This document shows, piece by piece, positions 32,636 through 40,953 of a stretch of 64,000 nt of DNA (position 1 is its first letter; every line of letters starts with the position of its first letter). Source of the DNA: Streptomyces sp. NRRL S-244. Its GTDB lineage: Bacteria; Actinomycetota; Actinomycetes; Streptomycetales; Streptomycetaceae. The translations under genes were made by a program, and so were the position numbers. Location: the NCBI RefSeq assembly GCF_000717915.1, contig NZ_JOCX01000003.1:310001-374000 (forward strand). The letters run 5' to 3'. Below the pieces are notes generated by a model. That model worked only from the letters and a program-made list of their open reading frames with translations, was not told the origin of the DNA and did no database searches.

Positions 32636-33190
32636 TCAGGACAGCGGCGCGCCCATGATCCGGGCGAACTCCTCCGGGTCCGCGTCGAAGCCCCGTAGGG
32701 CGGCGTCCAGCGACCAGGCCCCCGAACCGTCGCGCCTGAACTCCGCGATCGTGGCCGCCGTGGCCTGCGGGACCCCCGTGAAGTCGGTCACCGCGAGTTC
32801 GGTGTAGCCCTCCCGGATCCGGACCCCCGTACCGCCTATGGCCGCGAAGGTCTTCGTACGCGCACCCCGCTGCCCGGTGTCCTGGATGACCACGCCGACC
32901 ACGACCCGCCCCAACGCGGGTGCCATCCGGTCCAGTTCGAGGGTCATCACCTCGTCGAAGCCGAAGCCCTGGCCGGTGTGGCTGTCACGGTTCAAGGTGA
33001 TGGTGCCGTCGGGAGAACGGCTGCCGAAGTGCACGAGGTGGACCGGCTCCCCGTGGGGGTCCGCGGCGCCGAACACCGCCGCGATGATGTCCAGGTCATG
33101 GGCGGGCGTGCCCGCGGGGCTCGGATCCCACCGCAGTGCGATCTCCACCTTGGCCAGGCCCTTGCGTACTCCGCTCGTCGAAGTGCTCAC
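32636..33190 (-). CDS. TerD family protein (tellurite/stress resistance)
   Basis: A 184-residue calcium-binding-fold protein of the TerD family (PF02342). Seen: KVEIALRWDPSP, DLDIIAAVFGA, GEPVHLVHFGSRSPDGTITLNRDS, then DEVMTLELDRM and the second half ending in ELAVTDFTGVPQATAATIAEFRRDG. Members take part in stress resistance and, in Streptomyces, sporulation. The GTG start follows GGAGGGGGA. It is the single gene before the VWA operon. Confidence 0.9.
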   Translation of the reverse strand: MSTSTSGVRKGLAKVEIALRWDPSPAGTPAHDLDIIAAVFGAADPHGEPVHLVHFGSRSPDGTITLNRDSHTGQGFGFDEVMTLELDRMAPALGRVVVGVVIQDTGQRGARTKTFAAIGGTGVRIREGYTELAVTDFTGVPQATAATIAEFRRDGSGAWSLDAALRGFDADPEEFARIMGAPLS

Positions 33191-33302
33191 CGAACTCCCC
33201 CTCCGCTTGCCGGGTGTTGCCCGGCCATGCTGTCATGCGGCGGCCCCACCGGTCCGGACGAGCGTACGTTCCCGGCCAGTTGAGCCGGATACCGTCCGTC
33301 GC

Positions 33303-34571
33303 TCAGGACCCGGGAGGGACGCGTACGGTCTCCACCCAGCCCGGCGGCTGCGGTGCGTCGGCCCCGATCAGCGCGGCGATCAGCCGGCAGGACGGGGTCT
33401 CGTCCGGCCACGGCGTGTACCCGTCGGTCAGCACGACGACGATGTTCGGCCGGTCCGGCAGCGCCAGCGCGGCCCGGATGCCGACGCGCATGTCGGTGCC
33501 GCCGCCCCCGGCCAGGGTCACCTGCTCGGTGCTCGTCACCCGGGCCACGGTGTGCACGTCCGCGTCGCAGGCCAGGACGGCGACCCGGTTGCCCCGGACC
33601 CCGACCTCCCGCAGCACGCCGGTGACCTCGCCGAGCGCGGCGGCGAGCTCGTCCTCGCCCATCGACCCCGAGGTGTCGATGACGATCGCGACCCGCGGCA
33701 GCGGCCGGCGCAGGCTGGGCAGCACCACGCGGCCGCCGAGCGCCGGAGTGCGCCGCGAGGGGCGGCGGTAGGTGTAGTCCACCGCGCCGCCCGCCCAGGC
33801 GGCGGCCTCCCGGACCGCCCCGGACAGCGCGCTGCGCCAGTCGACGGTGGGCTCCAGCAGCTCCTGCGCCCAGCGCTGCCAGCCGGCCGGGAGCCTGCCC
33901 CGGGCGCGCTGGTGGGCGCGCATGGCCTGGGCGGTCTGCCGGCGCAGCGCCTCCGCCTCGACCGGGCCGATCCGGGCGGGACCCGCCGCCTCACCGAGCT
34001 CCCAGGGCATCGGCGTGCCGTGGGCCCCCGAGCCGCAGTCCGGTGCGTGCGGCGGGGTGGCCGGGATCGCGGGCAGGTACGTCTCGAACATCCCGCCGGT
34101 GGCGAGGCCGAACAGCCGGGGCTCCATCCGGCCCTCGGGCAGCGCCAGTCCGTCGGCGAGGAGGTCGTCGTTGATCTCGCAGTCCTGGGCGATGTTGACG
34201 CGTCGCCGGTCGCGCTGGTCGGCGGCCGGGAGCCGGTCGGCGCGGGCGTGGTGGTCGCGCAGCAGGTGGGCCACCTCGTGGACCCACACCCCGGCCAGTT
34301 CCGCGACCGGCGTGGCGTCGACGAACGCGGGCGAGACGTAGCAGCGCCAGTGCCGGTCCACCCCCATCGTCGGGACCCCGGCCGAGGGGACCACCGTGAG
34401 CGCGTACAGGGCGGAGGCGAGGTACGGCCGGGCCTCGGCGGCCTTGTACCGGGCGGCCAGCAGCTTGGCCCGGTCCAGGCGGGCGCCGGCGGGGGCTCCG
34501 TCCTCGGGCGCGCCCGTCGGGCCGTCGCCCGTCGGGCCGTCGCCCGTCGGGCCGTCCATGGGCACGCTCAC
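33303..34571 (-). CDS. VWA-domain / putative metallopeptidase protein (DUF2201 type)
   Basis: A ~422-residue protein. N-terminal short repeats (GDGPTG units), then a metallopeptidase-like domain with VWVHEVAHLLRDHH (HExxH) and VNIAQDCEINDDLL, then a C-terminal VWA domain with the MIDAS IVIDTSGSMGEDE and VLTDGYTPWPDE. This pairs with the MoxR ATPase directly upstream (7-base gap), as in many MoxR-VWA chaperone-like systems. I begin at GTG 34571; ATG four codons on is an alternative. Last of a four-gene coupled operon (LRR, ankyrin, MoxR, VWA). Confidence 0.85.
   Translation of the reverse strand: MSVPMDGPTGDGPTGDGPTGAPEDGAPAGARLDRAKLLAARYKAAEARPYLASALYALTVVPSAGVPTMGVDRHWRCYVSPAFVDATPVAELAGVWVHEVAHLLRDHHARADRLPAADQRDRRRVNIAQDCEINDDLLADGLALPEGRMEPRLFGLATGGMFETYLPAIPATPPHAPDCGSGAHGTPMPWELGEAAGPARIGPVEAEALRRQTAQAMRAHQRARGRLPAGWQRWAQELLEPTVDWRSALSGAVREAAAWAGGAVDYTYRRPSRRTPALGGRVVLPSLRRPLPRVAIVIDTSGSMGEDELAAALGEVTGVLREVGVRGNRVAVLACDADVHTVARVTSTEQVTLAGGGGTDMRVGIRAALALPDRPNIVVVLTDGYTPWPDETPSCRLIAALIGADAPQPPGWVETVRVPPGS
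34519..34560. repeat. 15-bp tandem repeats encoding GDGPT units
   Basis: Three near-identical units of GCCGTCGCCCGTCGG inside the 5' end of the VWA gene, encoding repeated Gly-Asp-Gly-Pro-Thr. Length is likely to vary between strains by slippage. Confidence 0.7.
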
Positions 34572-34578
34572 CCGCCCG

Positions 34579-35799
34579 TCAGCCGCCGCCCGGCAGGGCG
34601 CCGGAGAGCTGGAGCAGTTCGATGAAGGCGTCGATCCCGGCGGGCACCGGCCAGTCCAGGTCGCGCATGGCGGCCAGGTCGGTGGCCGCACGCGCGGCCA
34701 CGTCGGGCACGCCCGCGTCGACCGCCTTCGCGAGGACCGCCCAGCCGGCCTCCCAGCGGGGGCGGGTGAGCTCGCCCTGGACGGCGGCGACCACGGCGAT
34801 GAGGAAGGCCAGCTGCCGGTCCCCGCGTTCGGGCAGGGCGAAGGCGTCCGGGTCGGCGAGCACCCGGTCCGGGTCGGGCAGGTCGAGGTGTTCCACGTAC
34901 GAGAGCAGCTCGATCCCGGCCGCGTCCCCGACGGCCCCGGTGAGCGCGGCGGCCAGGGCCTCCCGGCCGGCGCCGGCCGCGTACCCGGTGGCCAGCAGCC
35001 GCAGGGCCATCTCCCAGGTGCGCGGGGAGGGCCAGGCGCGGCCGCGGCCCTCGGCCTCGTTCGGCATGTGGTGGACCAGGCCCGGCCGGGCGGTCAGGAA
35101 GCCGGAGATCACGCCGCGGGCGCGGGCGACGGCCCCGGAGGCGCGGGCGGGGTCGACGGCCGGGATGGCCACCTCGGGCCAGGTGCCGGCGAGGCCGCGG
35201 GCCACGGTGCGCGGGCTGTGGGTCCAGTCGAGGTGGACGAAGCGGTTGGCCAGCGGCGGGCTGAGGTGCCAGCCGTCCGCCGCACTGGACGGCGGATTGG
35301 CCGCGGCGACGATCCGTACGGACTCGGGCAGGACGAGGCTGCCGATCCGGCGTTCCAGGACCACGCGCAGCAGGGCCGCCTGCACGGCGGGCGGGGCGGA
35401 GGACAGCTCGTCGAAGAACAGCAGTCCGTGGCCGGTGCGGGCGAGGCGGACCGCCCAGTCCGGCGGGGCCATGGGCACGCCGGTGGTGGCGGGGTCCTCG
35501 CCGACGATGGGCAGCCCGGCGAAGTCGGAGGGCTCGTGGACGCTGGCGATGACGGTCTCCAGCTCGACGCCGAGGGCGGTGGCGAGCTGCTGCATGCCCG
35601 CGGACTTGCCGATGCCCGGCTCGCCCCACAGCAGGACGGGCTGATTGGCCGTCACGGCCAGGGCCAGCGCTTCGAGTTGGGGGTTGGTCGCCGGCTCGGT
35701 GCGGGTGGCGCGGAGCCGGGCGCCCAGGGCGTCGGCGGCCGCCAGGGCCCGCGAGGGCTGCGACTGCGGCTGCGGCCCGCGCTGCGGCTGCGTGCTCAT
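34579..35799 (-). CDS. MoxR-type AAA+ ATPase
   Basis: A 406-residue ATPase of the MoxR group. Walker A: GEPGIGKS (59-66); Walker B: LLFFDE (126-131); then APPAVQAALLRVVLERR and VRIVAAANPP (sensor 1), PLANRFVHLDW with the arginine finger region, and PSPRTWEMALRLL (sensor 2). MoxR ATPases remodel partner proteins, usually with a VWA protein encoded next door, as here. The ATG overlaps the ankyrin gene stop by four bases. Function in this operon unknown; the LRR and ankyrin proteins may be substrates or adaptors (inference). Confidence 0.88.
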   Translation of the reverse strand: MSTQPQRGPQPQSQPSRALAAADALGARLRATRTEPATNPQLEALALAVTANQPVLLWGEPGIGKSAGMQQLATALGVELETVIASVHEPSDFAGLPIVGEDPATTGVPMAPPDWAVRLARTGHGLLFFDELSSAPPAVQAALLRVVLERRIGSLVLPESVRIVAAANPPSSAADGWHLSPPLANRFVHLDWTHSPRTVARGLAGTWPEVAIPAVDPARASGAVARARGVISGFLTARPGLVHHMPNEAEGRGRAWPSPRTWEMALRLLATGYAAGAGREALAAALTGAVGDAAGIELLSYVEHLDLPDPDRVLADPDAFALPERGDRQLAFLIAVVAAVQGELTRPRWEAGWAVLAKAVDAGVPDVAARAATDLAAMRDLDWPVPAGIDAFIELLQLSGALPGGG

Positions 35800-37574
35800 G
35801 CGTCCTCGTACTCCTCGTCGGACTCGCGCTCGTCCAGGTACTCGTCGAACCACTCGGAGCCGATGTCGGGGAACTCCTCCTCCACCCGGCTGCGCAGGAA
35901 GGCGAGATCCGTGCGCTTGTGGCGGCGGATCACCTGGCCCAGCGACAGGTCCGCGTCGTCGACGACGTCGATCCTGCTGCCGGCCGCGAGGAGCATGCGG
36001 ACCAGGCCGACCCGGGCCCCCCGCTCGACGGCGACCTGGAGCGGGGTGCGCCCCGCCTTGTCCTGGGCCTCCAGGTCCAGGCCCGCCGCCAGCAGCCGCG
36101 GCAGCAGCACCTCGTGGTCGAGCAGGTGCAGGACGTGCAGCAGCGTGTACCCGCGGGCGTCCCGGACCCGGGGGTCCGTGCCCGCGTCGAGCAGCGCGAC
36201 GACGCCCGGGGTGTCCCCGTGCTGGACGCGCAGGAACAGCTCCTGCCGCTCCGCCCGCAGGGCGCGCGGCAGCCGCCCCTCTCCCGTGGTCCAGATCTGC
36301 TGCACGGCGAAGCAGCCCTGGATCGCGCCGCCGAACGCCCGCATGGCGCGCTCGCGTTGCTGCTCCTCGGGGCTGTGCGGGAGCAGGTCCAGTACGCCGC
36401 CCTGGGAGCGGACCTCGTGCCACTCGCCGCGGCAGCGCACCCGTACGGGCTTCGCCTCCGCGGGGCCGGGCGGACCGGCGGCGGGGCCGGCCCCGGGGAA
36501 CAGCGCGGCGGCGACCAGCGGGTGCAGCTCGCGCGGGGTGATCCGGCCGGTGCGGACCAGTTCGAGGTCGGGGAGCCGCTTCCAGGCGAACAGCGGGAGC
36601 GCGGGCACTCCGCCCAGCTCGTCCCGGCCGGCCGCCCGGACCCGCAGCCCGTCGTCCGGACCGGAGCCGGCCGGTTCCAGCAGCAGGCAGCCGCGCCAGT
36701 CGCCCATCTTGAAGCGTTCGCCCGCGCCGGCCGCCACGAGGCGGCGCACCTCCGGCCCCAGCCGCGCCAGATCGGCCGAGGAGGTGGCCATGAGGGTCTC
36801 CGGGTCCGCCGTCCTGCCGTAGCGCGGGTTCTCCGCGGGCTTGGTCAGGTCCCGTTCGATCCCCGCGGCCGCGTACGCCTCGGCGAAGTCTTCGCGGGCG
36901 TGCAGCAGGGCGACCCACTCGGCGTGCCCGGCCGGGTCGGCGGTGCCGGGATCGGCGGTGGGCAGCTCGTCCGCGGGCAGCGGGGTGCCGTCCGGGCGGA
37001 AGAAGGGCAGCCGCTCGCCGCCGCCGAGGCGCTCGCGCAGCGCGGCCGTGTGCCGGGCGTCCCAGAGCGGGCGGGCCGCGGTCCAGTCCTCGGGGCGCAG
37101 CCGGTGGGCGCCGCCGAAGGTGCGGTGGGGTGGCGGGGGTTCGACCGGCGCGCAGTGCAGCAGCAGCCGCTGCGGCCCCTCGATCATCGGGCCGGTGGAC
37201 ACGGACAGCACCGGCGTGTCGGCGCCGGCGCCGTAGCGGGCGAGCAGCACGCGTACGTCGGGCTCGACGGTCGTACGGCCGCCCAGGACGCGGGGCAGGT
37301 GCCAGCGCACCAGGTCGGGCGCGAGGTGGCGCAGGTCCTCCGCCACCGCCTCCGCGAGGGGTGCGCCGTACCGGGCGGCGAGTCCGGGCAGGTCGAAGGT
37401 GACGTCCACGGCGGCGGCCGCGCAGGCGGCCTGCCAGTCGCCGGCCAGCCGGTGCGCGGTGGCGCGCTCGATCATCCAGCCCGGGACGGCGTGGCGGCGG
37501 ATGCGCTGCCAGGCCGCGCCGTCCTCCGCCCGAACGCCCCCGGGCAGTTCGCCGGGGCCGGTGTACCCGCTCAC
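35796..37574 (-). CDS. Ankyrin-repeat domain protein
   Basis: A ~592-residue protein. Residues 1 to about 440 are a large domain of no family I recognise (it includes RRHAVPGWMIERATAHRL, WQAACAAAAVDVTFD). Ankyrin repeats follow at about 460-540: LFLRVQHGDTPGVVALLDAG, VRDARGYTLLHVL, EAQDKAGRTPLQVAVERGA. The tail is acidic (EWFDEYLDERESDEEYED). The GTG start overlaps the LRR gene stop by four bases, and its own stop overlaps the MoxR start. Ankyrin repeats bind proteins; here they likely serve the MoxR/VWA pair. Confidence 0.8.
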   Translation of the reverse strand: MSGYTGPGELPGGVRAEDGAAWQRIRRHAVPGWMIERATAHRLAGDWQAACAAAAVDVTFDLPGLAARYGAPLAEAVAEDLRHLAPDLVRWHLPRVLGGRTTVEPDVRVLLARYGAGADTPVLSVSTGPMIEGPQRLLLHCAPVEPPPPHRTFGGAHRLRPEDWTAARPLWDARHTAALRERLGGGERLPFFRPDGTPLPADELPTADPGTADPAGHAEWVALLHAREDFAEAYAAAGIERDLTKPAENPRYGRTADPETLMATSSADLARLGPEVRRLVAAGAGERFKMGDWRGCLLLEPAGSGPDDGLRVRAAGRDELGGVPALPLFAWKRLPDLELVRTGRITPRELHPLVAAALFPGAGPAAGPPGPAEAKPVRVRCRGEWHEVRSQGGVLDLLPHSPEEQQRERAMRAFGGAIQGCFAVQQIWTTGEGRLPRALRAERQELFLRVQHGDTPGVVALLDAGTDPRVRDARGYTLLHVLHLLDHEVLLPRLLAAGLDLEAQDKAGRTPLQVAVERGARVGLVRMLLAAGSRIDVVDDADLSLGQVIRRHKRTDLAFLRSRVEEEFPDIGSEWFDEYLDERESDEEYEDA

Positions 37575-38710
37575 CGGTACACGCTCGTGATCGCGCCGAG
37601 GTCGGGGTGGGCGGGCCGGGCGGGCCGCAGCCGGGCGGTGAAGGACCGCTTCACCTTGCGGGGCAGACCGGGGCCGAGGCCCACGTACTCCAGCGGGGAG
37701 TCCTCGGGCACCGCGGCCAGCAGGCACTTCGCACCGCGCCCGGTGAGCCCGGTGTGGCGCAGTTCGAGGCGGCGCAGCGGACTGCCCGGGAGGGCGGCGG
37801 CCAGGGCGTACGCCCCCTCGTCCCCGGTGTCGTTGCCGGCGGAGCCGAGGCTGCGCTCGGACATGGCCCGGCCGAGGTCGAGGGCTTCGATCCCGCCGAG
37901 GGCCTCGGCGAGGGACCGGGCGCCGGCCGGGCCGATGCCGTTGCCGCCGAGGCCGAGGCGGACGGGCCGCGCGGGGTCGGCGGCCGCGGCGGCGGCCAGG
38001 ACGGCGGTGCCCTCGTCGCCGAGGTGGTTGGCCGGGAGGTACAGCTCGCGCACCCCGGCCTCCCGGATGAGGGCGGCGAGCAGGGGTGCGGCCTCGGCGG
38101 TGAGGCCGTTGCCGCCGAGGAAGAGCCGTTCGAGCGGGGTCTCGCGGGTGCGCAGGGCGTCGAGGAGGAGGCGTACGCCGTCGGTTCCGATGCCGGTGTT
38201 GACCAGGTCGAGGGTGCGCAGCGTCCGGTTGCGGCGCAGCAGGGCGGCGAGGGTGCGGGCGCCGTCCTCGAAGACCGGATTGCGCTTGAGCCACAGGGCC
38301 TTGACGCCGGTGTCGTCCGCGAGGGCGTCGGCGAGTGCGGCCACGCCGTCGGGGCCGATGCGGTTGCAGCCCAGGTAGAGGGTGTGCAGTCCGTGCCCGT
38401 CGGTGAGGGCGCCGGCGAGCGTGCGGGCTCCTTCGTCGCCGATGGAGTTGGTGCCGAGGAGCAGGTGCCGGGCGTGGGGCGAGCCGGCGGCGACGGCGGC
38501 CACCCGGGCGGCGCCGGCCGGTCCGAGGCCCTGCTTGCACAGGTCGACGCGGCCGTCCGCGCGCAGGGTTCCGATCGGGAAGGCCTCGTCGGCCCCGACG
38601 GCGTCTTCGGCGGCGAGCCGCGCGAGCAGCGGGTCGAGCCCGGCCGGGTCGGCGATCGGCAGGTCGGGGTGCTCGATCGCGGGGCACCGTACGGGTGTCG
38701 GCTGTGTCAT
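37571..38710 (-). CDS. Leucine-rich-repeat protein (RNase-inhibitor-like)
   Basis: A 379-residue protein with about nine LRRs of the ribonuclease-inhibitor type, ~28 residues each: LLLGTNSIGDEGARTLAGAL, LYLGCNRIGPDGVAALADAL, LWLKRNPVFEDGARTLAALL, LFLGGNGLTAEAAPLLAALI and LYLPANHLGDEGTAVL. The solenoid should form a protein-binding curve. It heads the coupled operon; the first ~70 residues are a capping region. The ATG is at MTQPTP; GTG codons just upstream are alternatives. A tRNA-like gene sits 60 bases ahead of it on the same strand. Confidence 0.85.
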   Translation of the reverse strand: MTQPTPVRCPAIEHPDLPIADPAGLDPLLARLAAEDAVGADEAFPIGTLRADGRVDLCKQGLGPAGAARVAAVAAGSPHARHLLLGTNSIGDEGARTLAGALTDGHGLHTLYLGCNRIGPDGVAALADALADDTGVKALWLKRNPVFEDGARTLAALLRRNRTLRTLDLVNTGIGTDGVRLLLDALRTRETPLERLFLGGNGLTAEAAPLLAALIREAGVRELYLPANHLGDEGTAVLAAAAAADPARPVRLGLGGNGIGPAGARSLAEALGGIEALDLGRAMSERSLGSAGNDTGDEGAYALAAALPGSPLRRLELRHTGLTGRGAKCLLAAVPEDSPLEYVGLGPGLPRKVKRSFTARLRPARPAHPDLGAITSVYR

Positions 38711-38770
38711 CACCACTCCACCGGTCCTTCGCCGGTGCCCGGCGTCCACAACGACAAGAAAGAAGAAGAC

Positions 38771-38846
38771 GCAAGACCGGTCGGATTCGAACCGACGTCC
38801 TCCAGCTCGATGCGTGGGCGCGACGACCTCTGCGCTACGGCCTTGC
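38771..38846 (-). tRNA. tRNA-like gene, isotype undetermined (possible tRNA mimic)
   Basis: A 76-base reverse-strand stretch that folds in part like tRNA. Outer stem: GCAAGGCCG pairs with CGGTCTTGC (nine pairs, one G-U). Directly next to the 3' strand is a perfect T arm, GTCGG-TTCGAAT-CCGAC. After TA there is a D-arm-like GCGC/GCGC stem with a ten-base loop containing GG. The 21 bases where an anticodon arm should be do not form a normal five-pair stem (only CCA/TGG), with no U33 in a seven-base loop. No 3' CCA. A TATGAT box lies about 10 bases upstream (38849 onward). It may be a degenerate tRNA or a deliberate mimic such as Y-type RNAs. It sits in the leader of the LRR operon. Confidence 0.5.
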
Positions 38847-39186
38847 TGCCGGAGATCATACCCATCCGCAGGCCTGAAATCGATCACCAGTTTGAACGGT
38901 TTGCACCCCTTCGCTCAATAGCAGTGCTTTTCCGGCCACCCGTACCGAATCCGCCATGCAGCAGCCCGCTTTGTCCCGTTCACGGCGCAATTCGCCGGAG
39001 AGACACCGGTCGCGCCGGATCGTTACCTCAAGTTTTCCTCAATTGCAGTGACATCGCGGCGGGCGCCTTCCTAGCTTCCTCGTACACGCGTCTCGACTCT
39101 TCTTGACGCTTCGTACCAATCCGCGGTTCCCCCCGCTGCCGGCGATCCCCGCAGCGCATCCCGCGGCCCCTAGGAAAGAGTGCAGC
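38847..39186. other. Intergenic region between tRNA-like gene and binding-protein gene
   Basis: A 340-base gap, AT-richer than its surroundings in parts (near 38880-38930). It contains the TATGAT box for the tRNA-like gene on the reverse strand at about 38855-38860. On the forward strand, I see no convincing promoter for the binding-protein gene. A reading frame from 39103 in frame with that gene extends it but lacks family sequence. Confidence 0.35.
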
Positions 39187-40002
39187 ATGAAGGTTCCCAA
39201 GGCCGGTGCTTTGGTCGCAGTGGTCGGCCTCGCCCTGACCGCCTCCGGGTGTGGCGGTGACAGCGGCCCCAAGGGGAACCTCTCGATCGGCATCAAGTTC
39301 GACCAGCCGGGCGTCGGGCTGCGTGAGCAGGGCGGGACCTTCTCCGGTTTCGACGTGGACGTCTCGACGTACATCGCCAAGGAGCTGGGCTACAAGCCGG
39401 AGCAGATCGAGTTCAAGAAGGTCGACAGCTCCGACCGCGAGCTGCTGCTCCAGTACAACGAGGTCAAGTTCGTCGCGGCCAGCTACTCGATCAACGACAA
39501 GCGCAAGGAGAAGGTCGACTTCGCCGGCCCGTACTTCCTCGCGCACCAGGACCTGCTGGTCCGCGCCGACGACACCACCATCACCAAGGCCGAGGACCTC
39601 AACAACAAGAAGCTCTGTTCGGTCACCGGCTCCACCTCGGCCGAGAACGTCAAGAAGACCCTCGCGCCGAAGGCCAGCGTCCTGGAGCTCGACGGGTACT
39701 CGGAGTGCGTCGTCGCGCTCCAGGACGGCCTGGTCGACGCCCTCACCACGGACAACTCCATCCTGGCCGGGTACGCCGCCCAGAAGGGCAACACGGGCAA
39801 GTTCAAGCTGGTCGGGCTGAGCCTGAGCAACGAGAACTACGGCATCGGTGTCAAGAAGGGCAACAAGGACCTCCAGAGCAAGATCAACGCCGCCCTGAAG
39901 AAGATGGTCCAGGACGGTTCCTGGGAGGCCGCGGTGAAGAAGAACTTCGGATCGGCCAACTACAAGAACGAGCCGGCCCCGCAGATCACGACGGGCAGCT
40001 GA
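39187..40002 (+). CDS. Amino-acid (glutamate-type) ABC transporter substrate-binding lipoprotein
   Basis: A 271-residue lipoprotein of the family-3 binding proteins. Signal and lipobox: LALTASGC with the acylated Cys at about 22. Family motifs: SIGIKFDQPGVG, GFDVDVSTYIAKELGY, AASYSINDKRKEKVDFAGPY, LCSVTGSTSAEN, TTDNSILAGYA. Homologues (GluB-like) deliver glutamate or related amino acids to a permease. No permease or ATPase gene lies nearby, so this is an orphan receptor, perhaps using a transporter elsewhere. AGGAAAGAG upstream of the ATG is the ribosome site. Confidence 0.88.
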   Translation: MKVPKAGALVAVVGLALTASGCGGDSGPKGNLSIGIKFDQPGVGLREQGGTFSGFDVDVSTYIAKELGYKPEQIEFKKVDSSDRELLLQYNEVKFVAASYSINDKRKEKVDFAGPYFLAHQDLLVRADDTTITKAEDLNNKKLCSVTGSTSAENVKKTLAPKASVLELDGYSECVVALQDGLVDALTTDNSILAGYAAQKGNTGKFKLVGLSLSNENYGIGVKKGNKDLQSKINAALKKMVQDGSWEAAVKKNFGSANYKNEPAPQITTGS

Positions 40003-40083
40003 CGATCGTCGACGCGGTGGCGGGATCCGACCAGCCGGAGCCGAGGGCCGCGTCGACCACGTAGAGCACGTGGAGCACGTAGA

Positions 40084-40115
40084 GGCGGCGCCGAGGAAAC
40101 CGCGCCGGCGCCGCC
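40084..40115. terminator. Bidirectional terminator-like hairpin
   Basis: GGCGGCGCC pairs with GGCGCCGCC (nine bp) around a 14-base loop, in the gap between the convergent binding-protein and PfpI genes. Just before it lie short repeats of the type GAGCACGTAG / GAGCACGTGG. Confidence 0.6.
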
Positions 40116-40122
40116 GCGTACG

Positions 40123-40689
40123 TCAGGCCAGCGGGGCCTTGGCGCGCAGCACCTTCAGGAACTCCCGCATCCAGGCGGAGTGGTCGGGCCAGGCGCGCGC
40201 CGAGACCAGGGTGCCGTCGACCACGGCCTCGGAGTCCTCGTACGCGGCCCCGGCGGCCTTCATGTCGGGTTCCAGCGCCGGGTACGCCGTCACCCGGCGG
40301 CCGTTCAGCCCGCCGCTCGCGGCCGTGATCAGCGGGCCGTGGCAGATCTGGGCGACCGGCTTGTCGGAGCCGGTGAAGGCGGCCAGGATCCGCCGCACCT
40401 CGGGGTCGTTGCGCAGGTACTCGGGCGCCCGGCCGCCCGGGACGACCACGGCCGCGTACTCCTCCGGCACCACGTCGGCGAACGCCACATCGGCGGGCCA
40501 GGTGTAGCCGGGCTTCTCGGTGTAGGTGTCGAAGCCCTCCTCGAAGTCGTGCACCACGAACCGCAGTTTCTTGACCGCCGGCGCCGCGATGTGCACCTCG
40601 TACCCCTCCTCGCGCAGGCGCTGGTACGGGTAGAGGACCTCCAGCGACTCCGCCGCGTCGCCGGTCACGATGAGGATCTTCACTGCCAT
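40123..40689 (-). CDS. DJ-1/PfpI family protein
   Basis: A 188-residue flavodoxin-like protein. It starts MAVKILIVTGDAAESLE; the conserved elbow is AQICHGPL with the nucleophile Cys, and VVVPGGRAPEYLR supplies the oxyanion region, plus DGTLVSARAWPD. The family includes glyoxalases, chaperones and amidases; this member, with the Glu-plus-Cys-His layout, is close to PfpI-type deglycase/protease. GGAGC precedes the ATG. It is divergent from the secreted nuclease gene. Confidence 0.85.
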   Translation of the reverse strand: MAVKILIVTGDAAESLEVLYPYQRLREEGYEVHIAAPAVKKLRFVVHDFEEGFDTYTEKPGYTWPADVAFADVVPEEYAAVVVPGGRAPEYLRNDPEVRRILAAFTGSDKPVAQICHGPLITAASGGLNGRRVTAYPALEPDMKAAGAAYEDSEAVVDGTLVSARAWPDHSAWMREFLKVLRAKAPLA

Positions 40690-40953
40690 GGGCTGCTCCC
40701 GGTAGGGGGTGTTGACGGTGTGCACCGTCCGCGCGGCCCCGGTCGGGGCCACCGCCACCGTGCCCGCGGCGGAGCGATCTGCCAAGGGGCCCTCGCCCGT
40801 TCGGCCCAGTGGCCGCGAGGGGCAGAATCCGGCCTTCCGACACATGGATTTAATCTGTAGGGCACATGACAATGTGAGCCTCGGCTCTGCCACCTGATGC
40901 CCCGCCAACTGCCTTGGCGGGGGCGGTGCCTGCGAAGAGGTATCCCCCACATC
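40690..40953. promoter_or_regulatory. Divergent region with leader hairpin for the nuclease gene
   Basis: A 264-base divergent gap. At 40900-40922 CCCCGCCAA and TTGGCGGGG form a perfect nine-bp stem with a CTGCC loop; flanking CACC (40891-40894) and GGTG extend it after a TGAT bulge. It would fold in the nuclease mRNA leader, about 30 bases ahead of the start, so it could be a regulatory RNA structure. I do not recognise a known riboswitch class. Confidence 0.4.

Noticed and set aside
38771..38846. A canonical tRNA with assignable anticodon
   Set aside because: No five-pair anticodon stem, no U33 in a seven-base loop, and no CCA; reported as tRNA-like only.
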